Part shown: positions 16,343-24,709 of the stretch, piece after piece
Layout of the letters: each line of letters starts with the position of its first letter
Numbering within the stretch: position 1 is the first letter of the stretch
Origin: Chitinivibrionales bacterium
Lineage (GTDB): Bacteria > Fibrobacterota > Chitinivibrionia > Chitinivibrionales > JANQEN01
NCBI GenBank assembly: GCA_028278335.1
Contig: JANQEN010000261.1
Span: forward strand, 1-45,338
Reading direction: 5' to 3'
Length of the DNA stretch: 45,338 nucleotides
The notes under the pieces: generated by a model
Databases searched by the model: none
The model's input: the letters and a program-made list of their open reading frames with translations, nothing else
What the model was told of the DNA's origin: nothing
Translations under genes and position numbers: made by a program

Positions 16343-16702
16343 ATGAAAATTCACCACTTTGCTCTTTATGTGACGGATCTTGACAAATCAGTTGATTTCT
16401 ATGTTAATAAACTTGGCCTAACCCTTAAGGTTGATAGAAGAGCAGACAATTTTGTTAATGTTGATCTAAATGGTGCAGAGATTGAGCTTATTAAAATACC
16501 AGAGGATAAAACAATGCACCTCAAAGCAGAGCTTTGCCCGCACCTGGCCTTTGAAAGTGACAATATCGATAATGAGATCGCCTTATGTAAAGAAAAGGGT
16601 ATTCCCATTTTTGATGGCCCTCTTGAGATCCCTAATGATGTGAAGATGTTTACCATTCTCGATCCTGATGGGTATAGAATAGACTTTGGACAGCTACTTT
16701 AA
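16343..16702 (+). CDS. VOC-family (glyoxalase/bleomycin-resistance-like) protein
   Basis: The 119-residue protein is a single vicinal-oxygen-chelate unit: two beta-alpha-beta-beta-beta modules starting KIHHFALYVTDLDKSVDFYV and ending FTILDPDGYRIDFGQLL. Candidate metal ligands are His5, Glu50 or Glu52, His68 and the Glu/Asp near the C-terminus; the last conserved position is Asp (RIDF) where many enzymes have Glu. Members include glyoxalase I, dioxygenases and antibiotic-binding proteins, so substrate is open. AAAGGA lies 9 bases before the start. It is the third gene of the rsgA unit. Confidence 0.88.
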   Translation: MKIHHFALYVTDLDKSVDFYVNKLGLTLKVDRRADNFVNVDLNGAEIELIKIPEDKTMHLKAELCPHLAFESDNIDNEIALCKEKGIPIFDGPLEIPNDVKMFTILDPDGYRIDFGQLL

Positions 16703-16744
16703 CATCTGCACACCTTACTATTGTAATAGTTTTGGAGATATATA

Positions 16745-17569
16745 ATGTCTTCTCTTTTATACATAATCCTTTCCATAATAGCCGCACTCTCTGGAATGGT
16801 TCTCTATATACTCAATGCATTTAAAGACCCTATTGGTGAAACAATCGATTACGATGATCATTTAAAAATTTTTACCGGTGGTGGCTGTAATTCAATAGTG
16901 TTATCAGCTGAAGAGGAAGACAAAGTGCTCATTGTTGACACAAAATATCTTAAAGGGGCCAAGCATTTACGAAAGGCAATCACAGCTTCAGATATAACGA
17001 TTGTAAACACCCATTTTCATATGGACCATGCACGGGGAAACAAACTATATCCTGAAGCCTTTGTCATCTCTGGTATCTGCTCCTGGAAGCATTGGGATTT
17101 TGACACTGGCCGTAGTAAAAGACCAGATAAGATATTGCAGCCCGGAGAAAAGTTCTCCATTCAATTTGGAAAAGAAGTTGCGCACGTGATTAATGTTGGT
17201 AACGCACATACTGCAACTGATTGTATTGTTTACTTAGAGAAGAGGAAGGTACTCGTTGCCGGTGATTTGGTTTGGGTAAATATTCATCCCATGGTCTTAG
17301 ACTCAAATTGTCATATTGCCAACTGGCTAAAAGCATTAGACACAATTGATACATCATACGAGATTGAGACACTAATACCGGGACACGGTGCTATTGCAAA
17401 TAAACCGGCACTGAATGCAATGCGTGATTATTTTCTTAGCATTCAAGGTGCTTTGCATGATCCAGCTAAGTTAAGGATGATAAGAAATAAGTACAAAGCA
17501 TATAAACCCATTCCTATAACCAACTCCATCTCCAATACTGTCAAGAAAATAAGAAAAGAGTTTAAGTAA
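16745..17569 (+). CDS. MBL-fold metallo-hydrolase with N-terminal membrane anchor
   Basis: The 274-residue protein has an N-terminal hydrophobic helix (residues 4-24) that probably anchors it, then a metallo-beta-lactamase fold. Visible metal ligands are THFHMDH (89-95), His155 (GNAHTATD), Asp174 (AGDLVW) and His214 (IPGHG). This set is typical of the broad MBL hydrolase group (subclass B-like, glyoxalase II, lactonases), so the substrate is unknown. The anchor with positive-inside rule ambiguity means the catalytic domain could face the periplasm. GGAG precedes the ATG by 6 bases. It is the last gene of the rsgA unit. Confidence 0.88.
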   Translation: MSSLLYIILSIIAALSGMVLYILNAFKDPIGETIDYDDHLKIFTGGGCNSIVLSAEEEDKVLIVDTKYLKGAKHLRKAITASDITIVNTHFHMDHARGNKLYPEAFVISGICSWKHWDFDTGRSKRPDKILQPGEKFSIQFGKEVAHVINVGNAHTATDCIVYLEKRKVLVAGDLVWVNIHPMVLDSNCHIANWLKALDTIDTSYEIETLIPGHGAIANKPALNAMRDYFLSIQGALHDPAKLRMIRNKYKAYKPIPITNSISNTVKKIRKEFK

Positions 17570-17598
17570 TCTTCATCACTTTTTACATCAAATATTCA

Positions 17599-17743
17599 GG
17601 GGGAAATTCCCCCTACAGCAAGCTTCCCTCATGCCTTTTAACTGCTTGTATCCATGACATCAGTTTCCCCTTTTCGGTGAACCTGCTGTCATGGACAAGC
17701 AGATAACAAATGCACTCAGGTGATCTTGCTGATTCCCCCTTTT
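17599..17743 (+). repeat. Structured element family 1, copy 2
   Basis: It aligns with copy 1 at 5807 throughout. A local GGGGGaaattCCCCC hairpin comes first. Then CAGCAAG (17616-17622) pairs with CTTGCTG (17725-17731), TGC with GCA, CTGCTTGT (17642-17649) with ACAAGCAG (17695-17702), and CCATGACA with TGTCATGG, closing on CCCCCTTTT. At several stem positions both partners differ from copy 1 together. It lies in the 17570-17874 gap, which otherwise holds nothing visible apart from AT-rich promoter-like sequence. Confidence 0.7.
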
Positions 17744-17874
17744 GTTCCAGAAAAACCAACATCTTTAGTGTAACAAAATGGAAGATCACATAATTCATCA
17801 GATTTTTTAGTATATTAATTCTATAACCAATACAAAACTGAAATTATAAAAACAAAAACTATAACAATTTTATA

Positions 17875-18843
17875 ATGTCAAAAAAACTTTCCCGCAGAAC
17901 ATTCCTCAAAAAAAGCACTGGCCTTCTTGGACTTGGGACAACCTACCTCTATGGCTGTGCCTATTTAGCAACGCCAACTATTGGCGCTGAGCCAGATCCA
18001 ATAAAGAGAACGGTCTTACTCTGCTCAGATATCCATATTGGCTTTAATGACATTAATGTTGATGGCGTTGTTTTTAAAAATGCTCTTACAGATGCTGAAA
18101 AATGCACAGAGTCTATTGACTATGCCTTAGCTTTGGGTGATTTAGTGCAACGGGGAATGCGCAATGAGTTTGAAAAGTATTGTGCAGTAAGAAACAGTAG
18201 CAGTATAAAGCAGTGGTATGAGCTTGCTGGTAATCATGAATTTGATGGGATGCAGGATTTCTATTCCCTTATCAATAAGAATAGGACCTATGCAGTTATC
18301 GATGGTAACGTCGTCTGGGTATTAATCTCCGATGAAGGACCGGATAGTGAAGGACAAATAGGCAATCTTACTTTTCAATGGATTAAAAATACCATCACAA
18401 AACATCAGGATAAAAACATTATTGTTTGCACTCATCAACTGGTAAGAAACACGGTTCGCCCCCGTTCGGAATCGCACAGTTATTTTGATCGAGCTGGCGA
18501 CTATGTGGTAAATGGCTCAACAGGAATACTGGATACACTGCGGGTTGATCTTTGGTTGAATGGTCATCAGCACTATTTCAAGTATGATCCGACTGTTGAT
18601 ATGGCAGTACGCACCTATCCCAAGGGCACCACCACTTTTATCAATGTATCCTCACTTAATTTCAATTATAATACTGGGGAGAGTCAATCATTTATTCTGT
18701 CTATGACTGAAGGCACCAAGTCAATAATGGCAAAGCGACGGATTCATGATAGGGGAATTTTTGATGCAAAGAGTACCAAGGCCATTTCTCTACCCTACAC
18801 ACTCAAGTTTTCTAAACCCATCATTGAAGCTTGTCCAACCTAA
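17875..18843 (+). CDS. Tat-exported metallophosphoesterase, probable lipoprotein
   Basis: The 322-residue protein begins with a twin-arginine signal (SRRTFLKKS, residues 6-14), a hydrophobic stretch and Cys28 (YLYGCAYL), so it is exported folded and probably lipidated. The calcineurin-like motifs are all present: DIH (52-54), GDLV (88-91), GNHE (119-122), THQ (186-188) and GHQH (220-223). This fold binds two metal ions and hydrolyses phosphomonoesters or diesters. The periplasmic location suggests a role in phosphate scavenging or envelope phosphoester turnover. The ribosome site is poor. A 464-base gap separates it from the arylsulfotransferase-like gene and the CotH locus, so joint expression is not evident. 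Confidence 0.88.
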   Translation: MSKKLSRRTFLKKSTGLLGLGTTYLYGCAYLATPTIGAEPDPIKRTVLLCSDIHIGFNDINVDGVVFKNALTDAEKCTESIDYALALGDLVQRGMRNEFEKYCAVRNSSSIKQWYELAGNHEFDGMQDFYSLINKNRTYAVIDGNVVWVLISDEGPDSEGQIGNLTFQWIKNTITKHQDKNIIVCTHQLVRNTVRPRSESHSYFDRAGDYVVNGSTGILDTLRVDLWLNGHQHYFKYDPTVDMAVRTYPKGTTTFINVSSLNFNYNTGESQSFILSMTEGTKSIMAKRRIHDRGIFDAKSTKAISLPYTLKFSKPIIEACPT

Positions 18844-18935
18844 GGCTTTATTTACGATCTATTTGGCACAGAAATTATTACCTAACTTCATGAGAAGATG
18901 TTCATAACAAAGTGAGAATGCATTAAGCAGGATGA

Positions 18936-19115
18936 ATGGTGCTATTCTGTTCGCTTTATAATTACTGTTCGCATAGAATAAAAATTAGCATTACCTTATA
19001 TATCATTGCATTACAGGTTATTTTGTTCGCCCCTTTGTTGCTTGTCTTGATATTTTTTGGGCCAGCGCCATTAGGAATTGTTATATTTATAAAAGAATTA
19101 TGTGGATACAGTTAG
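18936..19115 (+). CDS. Possible 59-residue membrane protein
   Basis: A 60-codon frame with AGGA just before its ATG encodes a mostly hydrophobic sequence with a strong helix (about residues 17-52: LYIIALQVILFAPLLLVLIF then GPAPLGIVIFI). It fills part of the 18844-19307 gap. It has no recognised family and could be a chance frame. The rest of the gap (19116-19290) is AT-rich and probably holds the promoter of the next operon. Confidence 0.35.
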   Translation: MVLFCSLYNYCSHRIKISITLYIIALQVILFAPLLLVLIFFGPAPLGIVIFIKELCGYS

Positions 19116-19307
19116 TTTTTTGTTAATCTAGTACATAGTTCATCTATAAAGTTGCTATATTGTATCTATAGTAACAGAAGCCATATTTAATAGATCTGGT
19201 CGTTTTTTAATTTATGGCAAACAAATAGATTATAAGCGATAACTAAGAATTCTTAGGATAATAGCTGGGGGAGAATAGCGAAAACAATTCTTCACAAAGG
19301 AGGAGCC

Positions 19308-20753
19308 ATGAGGCTTATTAACAAGATCCTGACAAGAGTTATCATTCTTGGTAGTATCTGCACAGTCCTCTTTGCCCAGGAACCCTATGAGGGTCTGACC
19401 TTCTATTCCAGTGGAAAAAGCGCCTATCTCTATGATATGGATAAGAACTTAGTTCATACATGGAAAAGTGACTATAATTCTGCAGCAACAGCCCACCTGC
19501 TTCGTGATAGTAGTGTGTTGTATTCTGGACGAGATGTTAATGGCTGGAGTGGTGGTGTCCTCCATGGTGGCCGATTTCAGATAATCAAATGGAATGGTGA
19601 CCTTGCCTGGGATTTTGAATATAGTAGCTCGCAATACTGCCCGCACCATAATATGGAGATCATGTACTATACTGATGATCCAAAGGAAGTGCCCAATGTT
19701 ATAGCCTCTGTTTATCAAAAGGGCACTGGAATGGGTTCTGCCCGTCCTGACAAACTGGTTGAAATAAAACCCACCGGTCTTAAAACTGGTGAAATTGTTT
19801 GGGAGTGGAACTCCTGGGACCATAAAACAACCGATCCTGACAATCATCCTGAGTTGCTTGAGGATCCCGGTAGTAATGGTCGTGAGTGGACCCATGTAAA
19901 CAACATCAGCTGGAACAGAGACTTGGATCAGCTTATTGTAGATATAAAAAGCTTTCATGAGATAATTATCCTTGATCACAGCACCACCACTCAAGAGGCA
20001 GCAGGAAGTACTGGTGGCAAATATGGTAAAGGTGGGACTATCCTCTATCGCTGGGGGCAGGCGAGAAACTATGGTATTTCAGGAAATGATTATTTGAGTG
20101 GCTTTCATGGTGGGGCCTGGGTGCACACCATATGCCCGCGAACCTTTGAGCCTCTCCCTGGTGGCGGAAAAAATGTTCTCTTTTTCCACAATGATGAACA
20201 CGAACTCTTTGAAATAACCTTACCTGGTCTTGGTGATGGAGTGTATCCACGCGAATCGGGTGCGGCCTTTGGCCCTAAAGAACCAATTTGGTCTGTAGAC
20301 CAAAGACTATCCAGGCACGAAGGTAGCATTCAAAAGTTACCCAATGGCAATTATCTCATTGGCGACCCTGATGGCGGTATTTATGAGATAGCTCCATCCG
20401 GTGAAAAAGTCTGGAGCATAACCGGTATGCGCTGCAATCAAGCACGACGCTACTCTTACTCCTATTTAGATCCCAATGTAGGTATCAAAAGCAAATCCTT
20501 CCAATCAAAGGATGCCTTGTCCTTTACTATTGATACGAAATCACAGAGGGGATTAGCAAAGATCACCTTTAGTAAACCTGTTCGCCATGCACAGGTATCA
20601 GCCTTTACCTTGAGTGGAAAAAAGATATTCTCCAATGTGCTTGAGAGACACTCACTGGAATGGGATATCAGTTCTCTTGCCTGTGGCACCTATATTGTAC
20701 AAGCGAATATTGGTACTCGGACAACAAGTAACTTCTTTAATGTTGTAAAATAA
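19308..20753 (+). CDS. Secreted arylsulfotransferase (ASST)-like beta-propeller with T9SS-type tail
   Basis: The 481-residue protein has a signal peptide (about 1-23), a beta-propeller of the arylsulfotransferase type and a C-terminal sorting-like tail (about 410-481, VSAFTLSGKKIFSN... LACGTYIVQAN). ASST motifs are visible as repeated His-containing strands: CPHHNMEIM, EWTHVNNISWN, SFHEIIILDH and SRHEGSIQKLPNGNYLIGD. PQQ-independent ASSTs move sulfate from one phenol to another in the periplasm through a catalytic His. Many homologues in anaerobes have unknown acceptors, so activity here is unproven. AAAGGAGG precedes the ATG by 4 bases. It is 73 bases ahead of the CotH gene and probably starts the operon. 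Confidence 0.82.
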   Translation: MRLINKILTRVIILGSICTVLFAQEPYEGLTFYSSGKSAYLYDMDKNLVHTWKSDYNSAATAHLLRDSSVLYSGRDVNGWSGGVLHGGRFQIIKWNGDLAWDFEYSSSQYCPHHNMEIMYYTDDPKEVPNVIASVYQKGTGMGSARPDKLVEIKPTGLKTGEIVWEWNSWDHKTTDPDNHPELLEDPGSNGREWTHVNNISWNRDLDQLIVDIKSFHEIIILDHSTTTQEAAGSTGGKYGKGGTILYRWGQARNYGISGNDYLSGFHGGAWVHTICPRTFEPLPGGGKNVLFFHNDEHELFEITLPGLGDGVYPRESGAAFGPKEPIWSVDQRLSRHEGSIQKLPNGNYLIGDPDGGIYEIAPSGEKVWSITGMRCNQARRYSYSYLDPNVGIKSKSFQSKDALSFTIDTKSQRGLAKITFSKPVRHAQVSAFTLSGKKIFSNVLERHSLEWDISSLACGTYIVQANIGTRTTSNFFNVVK

Positions 20754-20826
20754 AAAGCATAGATTTAAATTACCTATAGCTGCTTTCTGAGCATAATAAT
20801 CACAGTACAATACAAGTTGGCATAGA

Positions 20827-22137
20827 ATGGTTCGGTATTACCTCTGTCTTTCACTGGTACTGGTGACATGTTTTATTTCATGCACCAGTTTTACTAATGA
20901 GCCAGAGTCCTTTTATTCTGCTCAGCTATTTGATGACACCAAAGTCCATGACTATCGTATCTTCTTTTATGAAAAGCACTGGCAGGATACACTGGTTCGA
21001 TATTATAGTGTCTCAGATACAGACCTCTATTTACCAGCCCGTCTGGTTTATGGAAACGATGAAGCTGTATTAGATAGCGTTGGTGTGCGTTACAAAGGTT
21101 TTTCCTCCTATCATGGAGCCCCCTTTCCCAAAAAGCCCTTTAAAATTGATTTCAATGTGTTTAAAGATCACACCTTCTATGGTGTTGACAAACTCAATTT
21201 TAGCAATTGCTATAAAGATCCGAGCTTTATTCGAGAGAAGATTGCCTATGACATTATCGGATCCTATATGCCAGCACCGCGGGCAACCTTTGCCAATCTG
21301 TACGTTAAATGGATTGGTAATAGTGCAACAGCAGATAGTCTGATAGGACTATACACAAAAATTGAGCAGGTGGAGGGACGATTTTTAAACAACCATTTTA
21401 ACAATAATTTCGGCAATCTTTATAAAGCAGAGATGGCCAATATGATGTATTGGGGTGAAGATATCTCCTATTATAAGGACCGGTTGTATAGCTTAAAAAC
21501 TAATGAAATTCAGGATGACTGGACTGGATTGTTAACCATGTTAGAAGCTTTAAACCAAACACCGGACTCTCTCTTTAGAAATACCATAGCAACCTACCTC
21601 AACATGGACCGTTGCATAAGCTATCTTGCCCTTAATATGGTCCTCTCCAACTTTGACAGTTATGCCTGCTCCGGTCGTAACTTTTATCTGTACGACGATC
21701 CTTTTTCAAAAACATTCTCCTTTGTCCCCTGGGATATGAACATGGCCTTTGGTACCTATACCAGACCCAACTGGGACGATCCTGTATCGCAAGATATTGA
21801 TTCGCTCCACAACATGGGAAGGAAAATACTCTTTAAACGGATTGTTGCAGATGTTCGCTGCAAAGAGGACTATTTAAATCGTATAAAAGAAATGGTCGAG
21901 GGCCCGTGCTCCTATGAGAATGTGGCAAAAAGTGCTAATCAGTATAAGCAGCTGCTTGCTTCTCATGTTGAAGCAGATAGGCATAAACTTTACAGCTACC
22001 AAGAATTTATAGATAATATAGAAAAGGATATCATGGATTCGACCCAGGTAATTCCGGGAATTAAATCATTTTCTCAAAAAAGAAATGAGAATATTAAAAA
22101 GCAGTTGTCAATCTATGAAAATAACAGAGAAGAATAG
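20827..22137 (+). CDS. CotH-kinase family lipoprotein
   Basis: The 436-residue protein starts with a lipoprotein signal (CFISC, Cys19), so it acts outside the cytoplasmic membrane. The CotH-kinase domain spans about 80-340: GVRYKG (86-91), KPFKIDFN (103-110), KLNFSNCYKDPSFIREKIAY, GLYTKIEQVEG (174-184), NLYKAE (197-202), DRCISYLALN (251-260), GRNFYLYDDP (273-282) and the metal-binding PWDMNMAFG (291-299). CotH of Bacillus is an atypical protein kinase that phosphorylates spore-coat proteins, and fungal homologues act at the surface. The catalytic pattern looks intact. A secreted protein or glycan substrate is likely. How ATP or another phosphoryl donor reaches this compartment is an open question that the linked VTC gene makes interesting. 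Confidence 0.92.
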   Translation: MVRYYLCLSLVLVTCFISCTSFTNEPESFYSAQLFDDTKVHDYRIFFYEKHWQDTLVRYYSVSDTDLYLPARLVYGNDEAVLDSVGVRYKGFSSYHGAPFPKKPFKIDFNVFKDHTFYGVDKLNFSNCYKDPSFIREKIAYDIIGSYMPAPRATFANLYVKWIGNSATADSLIGLYTKIEQVEGRFLNNHFNNNFGNLYKAEMANMMYWGEDISYYKDRLYSLKTNEIQDDWTGLLTMLEALNQTPDSLFRNTIATYLNMDRCISYLALNMVLSNFDSYACSGRNFYLYDDPFSKTFSFVPWDMNMAFGTYTRPNWDDPVSQDIDSLHNMGRKILFKRIVADVRCKEDYLNRIKEMVEGPCSYENVAKSANQYKQLLASHVEADRHKLYSYQEFIDNIEKDIMDSTQVIPGIKSFSQKRNENIKKQLSIYENNREE

Positions 22138-22158
22138 TATTTATTGGATGGAGGGGCT

Positions 22159-22989
22159 ATGAAAAAGAACACTCTATTATTGACCGTGTCGCTCATTATG
22201 CTTTTAAGTATTGTGGTATTGAGTGAAGGACTGAAGGTTACTGTATCGACCAAAACCTATAGTGGACAGTTTGCACCTAAAAATGCTTTGGCCATATGGG
22301 TTATGGATCTTGAAACAGATCAGTATTTGTCAACCATTCTGTTGTCAACTGCTGCTGCCACTTATGAGGGTGATGAACTTAAAAATTACACACTCTATTC
22401 TGCTGGAGAGAATGATTATCTGCCCGTAGATCCACCTCGTACGGATCATACAAAAGAGGTCACGGGATTGTGGGACTGTGTCACCTATTATGATCAAATT
22501 GTCTGGGACGGTGAATTTATAATTTGGGTAGAATTCTCCGAAGAGTCAACCTTTAATCCCTCTGGCACCTACAACGGAAAAACGGTCTTTGATACCATAA
22601 CCATTGATCGTTCAGCAGGGTTTGCGACAGTGACCGCACCGGACACGGAATTCTTTTCGGGATTTACTATTACCTATGACCCAAGTATCAGCATTAAAAC
22701 ACCCTTTACACAAAAAGGTGTTGGAAGTTCTCTACGCTATCGATATAGTCCTCAGGGCAACACCCTTTTGGTGACCTCCTTAACTAATAAAAAAGCACCT
22801 GCTTTTCTGAGAATTTTTGATTTGAAGGGCGCGCTTATCAATAAACTAGCTTTCAATGCTAAGCACGTTACTTGGAATATGCAAACAGCGCAGGGTCAAA
22901 CAATATCAAAGGGCACCTACATTATCGATGTGCAATCAACCACAGGTCAACGTATTGGCTCAGCCTGCCCCTTTACCTTCACCCGTTAA
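22159..22989 (+). CDS. DUF2271-like secreted protein with T9SS-type tail
   Basis: The 276-residue protein has a signal peptide (about 1-22), a domain at 25-160 resembling DUF2271 (APKNALAIWVMDLETDQYLSTILLS, later DGEFIIWVEFSEES) and a sorting-like tail (about 205-276, LRIFDLKGALINK... ISKGTYIIDVQS). DUF2271 proteins are predicted periplasmic proteins of unknown function. The start is set by GGAGG (22150-22154), 4 bases before the ATG at 22159. An earlier in-frame TTG lacks this. It follows the CotH gene by 21 bases and precedes the DUF4956 gene by 19. The position makes it a candidate substrate of the CotH kinase or a surface component of the same apparatus. Confidence 0.8.
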   Translation: MKKNTLLLTVSLIMLLSIVVLSEGLKVTVSTKTYSGQFAPKNALAIWVMDLETDQYLSTILLSTAAATYEGDELKNYTLYSAGENDYLPVDPPRTDHTKEVTGLWDCVTYYDQIVWDGEFIIWVEFSEESTFNPSGTYNGKTVFDTITIDRSAGFATVTAPDTEFFSGFTITYDPSISIKTPFTQKGVGSSLRYRYSPQGNTLLVTSLTNKKAPAFLRIFDLKGALINKLAFNAKHVTWNMQTAQGQTISKGTYIIDVQSTTGQRIGSACPFTFTR

Positions 22990-23008
22990 TTGGAAATAGG
23001 ATTAGTCT

Positions 23009-23692
23009 ATGCTCGATTTATTGACGTTACAAACGACCTCGACCAACGCAACGTTGATTACGATAGTCTACACAATACTCCTCGCTTTTTTCCTTTCCTC
23101 TCTTATCGCCATAACCTACGAGAAGACCTACAGAGGACTCTCCTATTCTCGTAATTTTCTTCAAGCACTCATACTCAGCTCAATTGTTGCGGCAATGGTC
23201 ATGATGGCAATTGGTGATAGCCTTGCCCGAGGTCTTGGTATGATCGGTGCGTTAGCAATAATCCGATTTAGAACTGTATTTAAGGACCCACGAGATATCA
23301 TTTTCATGTTTGCAGCATTGGCCAGCGGTATTGCCTGCGGAGTCTATGGTTTTAGTGTTGGTGTCATTGGTACCATAACCTTTTGCTTGGTGGCGTTCAT
23401 ACTTTACTACTCCCCCTTTGGCAACTCCCGATCCTTTGACGGTATGCTTCGCTTTAATATGGAAAGTGATAGTACAGAAAAAACTGATCTAGAACATATC
23501 CTTAAGGAGTATTGTAAAACCTTTGCCCTAATCTCCCTACGAGAGGTATCACAAGGTAAACGTCTCGATTATGCCTATCATATCAAACTAAAAAAGCAAA
23601 AACAGAAAGACGCACTGGTAAAGGAGCTGCATAAAGTAGACTCTATTGCTGGTATTACAATCCTATTGCAGGAGACAACTGTCGAGTTATGA
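23009..23692 (+). CDS. DUF4956 membrane protein
   Basis: The 227-residue protein has four membrane helices (about 17-36, 52-69, 98-115, 118-136). The family signature is GALAIIRFRTVFKDPRDIIF (about 80-99), a loop with conserved Arg and Asp residues between helices. A cytoplasmic domain of about 85 residues follows, ending in an ACT-like alternating pattern (LVKELHKVDSIAGITILLQE). DUF4956 proteins are often encoded next to CotH and VTC genes in diverse phyla, as here; their function is unknown. The charged loop and the soluble tail would suit a channel or a membrane partner of the VTC-type polymerase. TAGGA precedes the ATG. Confidence 0.92.
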   Translation: MLDLLTLQTTSTNATLITIVYTILLAFFLSSLIAITYEKTYRGLSYSRNFLQALILSSIVAAMVMMAIGDSLARGLGMIGALAIIRFRTVFKDPRDIIFMFAALASGIACGVYGFSVGVIGTITFCLVAFILYYSPFGNSRSFDGMLRFNMESDSTEKTDLEHILKEYCKTFALISLREVSQGKRLDYAYHIKLKKQKQKDALVKELHKVDSIAGITILLQETTVEL

Positions 23693-23777
23693 TAGTTTTG
23701 AGCTACGATTTGTTATACCTATATAATTTTAACAATTACATTAATAATGAATTTCACCATACAATAAGGTATACATA

Positions 23778-24686
23778 ATGAAGGTCCTCTATATTACATT
23801 AGCACTAGTTGCCACCATTCTCATAGTACTTTCCCTAAAGCAAAATGGTGAATCAACCATTTTCTATGGCATTGCAGAAACCCGTGAAATTGTCATCAAT
23901 TCAGACCATGCTGTTGAGATAAAAAAGATTCATGTACAACAGGGTCAAACCATTAATCAGGGTGATACACTGATTGAGCTAAACCGCCCTGAGTTGACGA
24001 TAAAAATAAAAGAGCTTACCAACCAAGTAAGCCAAGCAAAATCACAGCAATCTGCTAAGGCAAATAGAATCAAGGCACAAATCAAAGAGCTTGAAGCTCA
24101 GTATGAGCTTAATAAAAAACTTACCTCCCAACTAAAAAGTATTCCCAACCAGAAAACCGCAAAGAAAGACGATGCTCATAATCCGATCAAAATAAAAATT
24201 GACAATCTAAAACGAGAGCTTTCGATTACCAAGTCGTCAACCCAAGTGAAGGAAGAGATAATCCTTTTACAACAGGAGATATATAAGTTAACCAAGTCAG
24301 CTCAGATAAGCGGGGTAATAGGATCGGTGAACTTTAAGGAGGGAGAAAAGGTTTCCCCCTTTGCGCCAATCATCACGCTTCATACAAAGTCACCCTCCTC
24401 AATTAAGGGATATATTCACGAAAATGTTTACAATAAAGTTTCTGTTGATCAAAAAGTGATGGTAGCCTCTCTCTCTGATAAAAGGAATAAAGTGGAGGGT
24501 GTTGTGATTGGCGTGGGTTCCCGGATTGTCGAATACCCTCTCCGCCTAAGAAAACGGCCAGATATTCAGATATGGGGTCGTGAAATAATTATTAAAATCC
24601 CCAACGAGAATAGCTTTCTTTTAGGTGAGAAGGTGCTTATCACAGCTATTGTCAACCAGGGAATCACACAATCATTGACAGAATAG
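23778..24686 (+). CDS. HlyD-like periplasmic adaptor protein
   Basis: The 302-residue protein has an N-terminal membrane anchor (residues 4-20), half of a lipoyl-like domain (about 40-68, VEIKKIHVQQGQTINQGDTL), a coiled-coil hairpin (about 70-172) and the second lipoyl half (SGVIGSVNFKEGEKVSPFAP). A beta-barrel part follows. This is the order of membrane-fusion proteins that link inner-membrane pumps to TolC. It is short for the family, with a modest hairpin. No ABC, MFS or RND partner is encoded nearby; the flanking genes are DUF4956 and a TolC-like protein. The 85-base gap before it is the largest within the core cluster, and there is no obvious terminator in it. Confidence 0.85.
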   Translation: MKVLYITLALVATILIVLSLKQNGESTIFYGIAETREIVINSDHAVEIKKIHVQQGQTINQGDTLIELNRPELTIKIKELTNQVSQAKSQQSAKANRIKAQIKELEAQYELNKKLTSQLKSIPNQKTAKKDDAHNPIKIKIDNLKRELSITKSSTQVKEEIILLQQEIYKLTKSAQISGVIGSVNFKEGEKVSPFAPIITLHTKSPSSIKGYIHENVYNKVSVDQKVMVASLSDKRNKVEGVVIGVGSRIVEYPLRLRKRPDIQIWGREIIIKIPNENSFLLGEKVLITAIVNQGITQSLTE

Positions 24687-24709
24687 CTAAACCTTTGAAA
24701 GGAGCATCT

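Noticed and set aside
19449..19994. Minus-strand frame of 181 codons inside the ASST-like gene
   Set aside because: The plus-strand protein has a signal peptide, family motifs and a tail; the opposite frame is a shadow.
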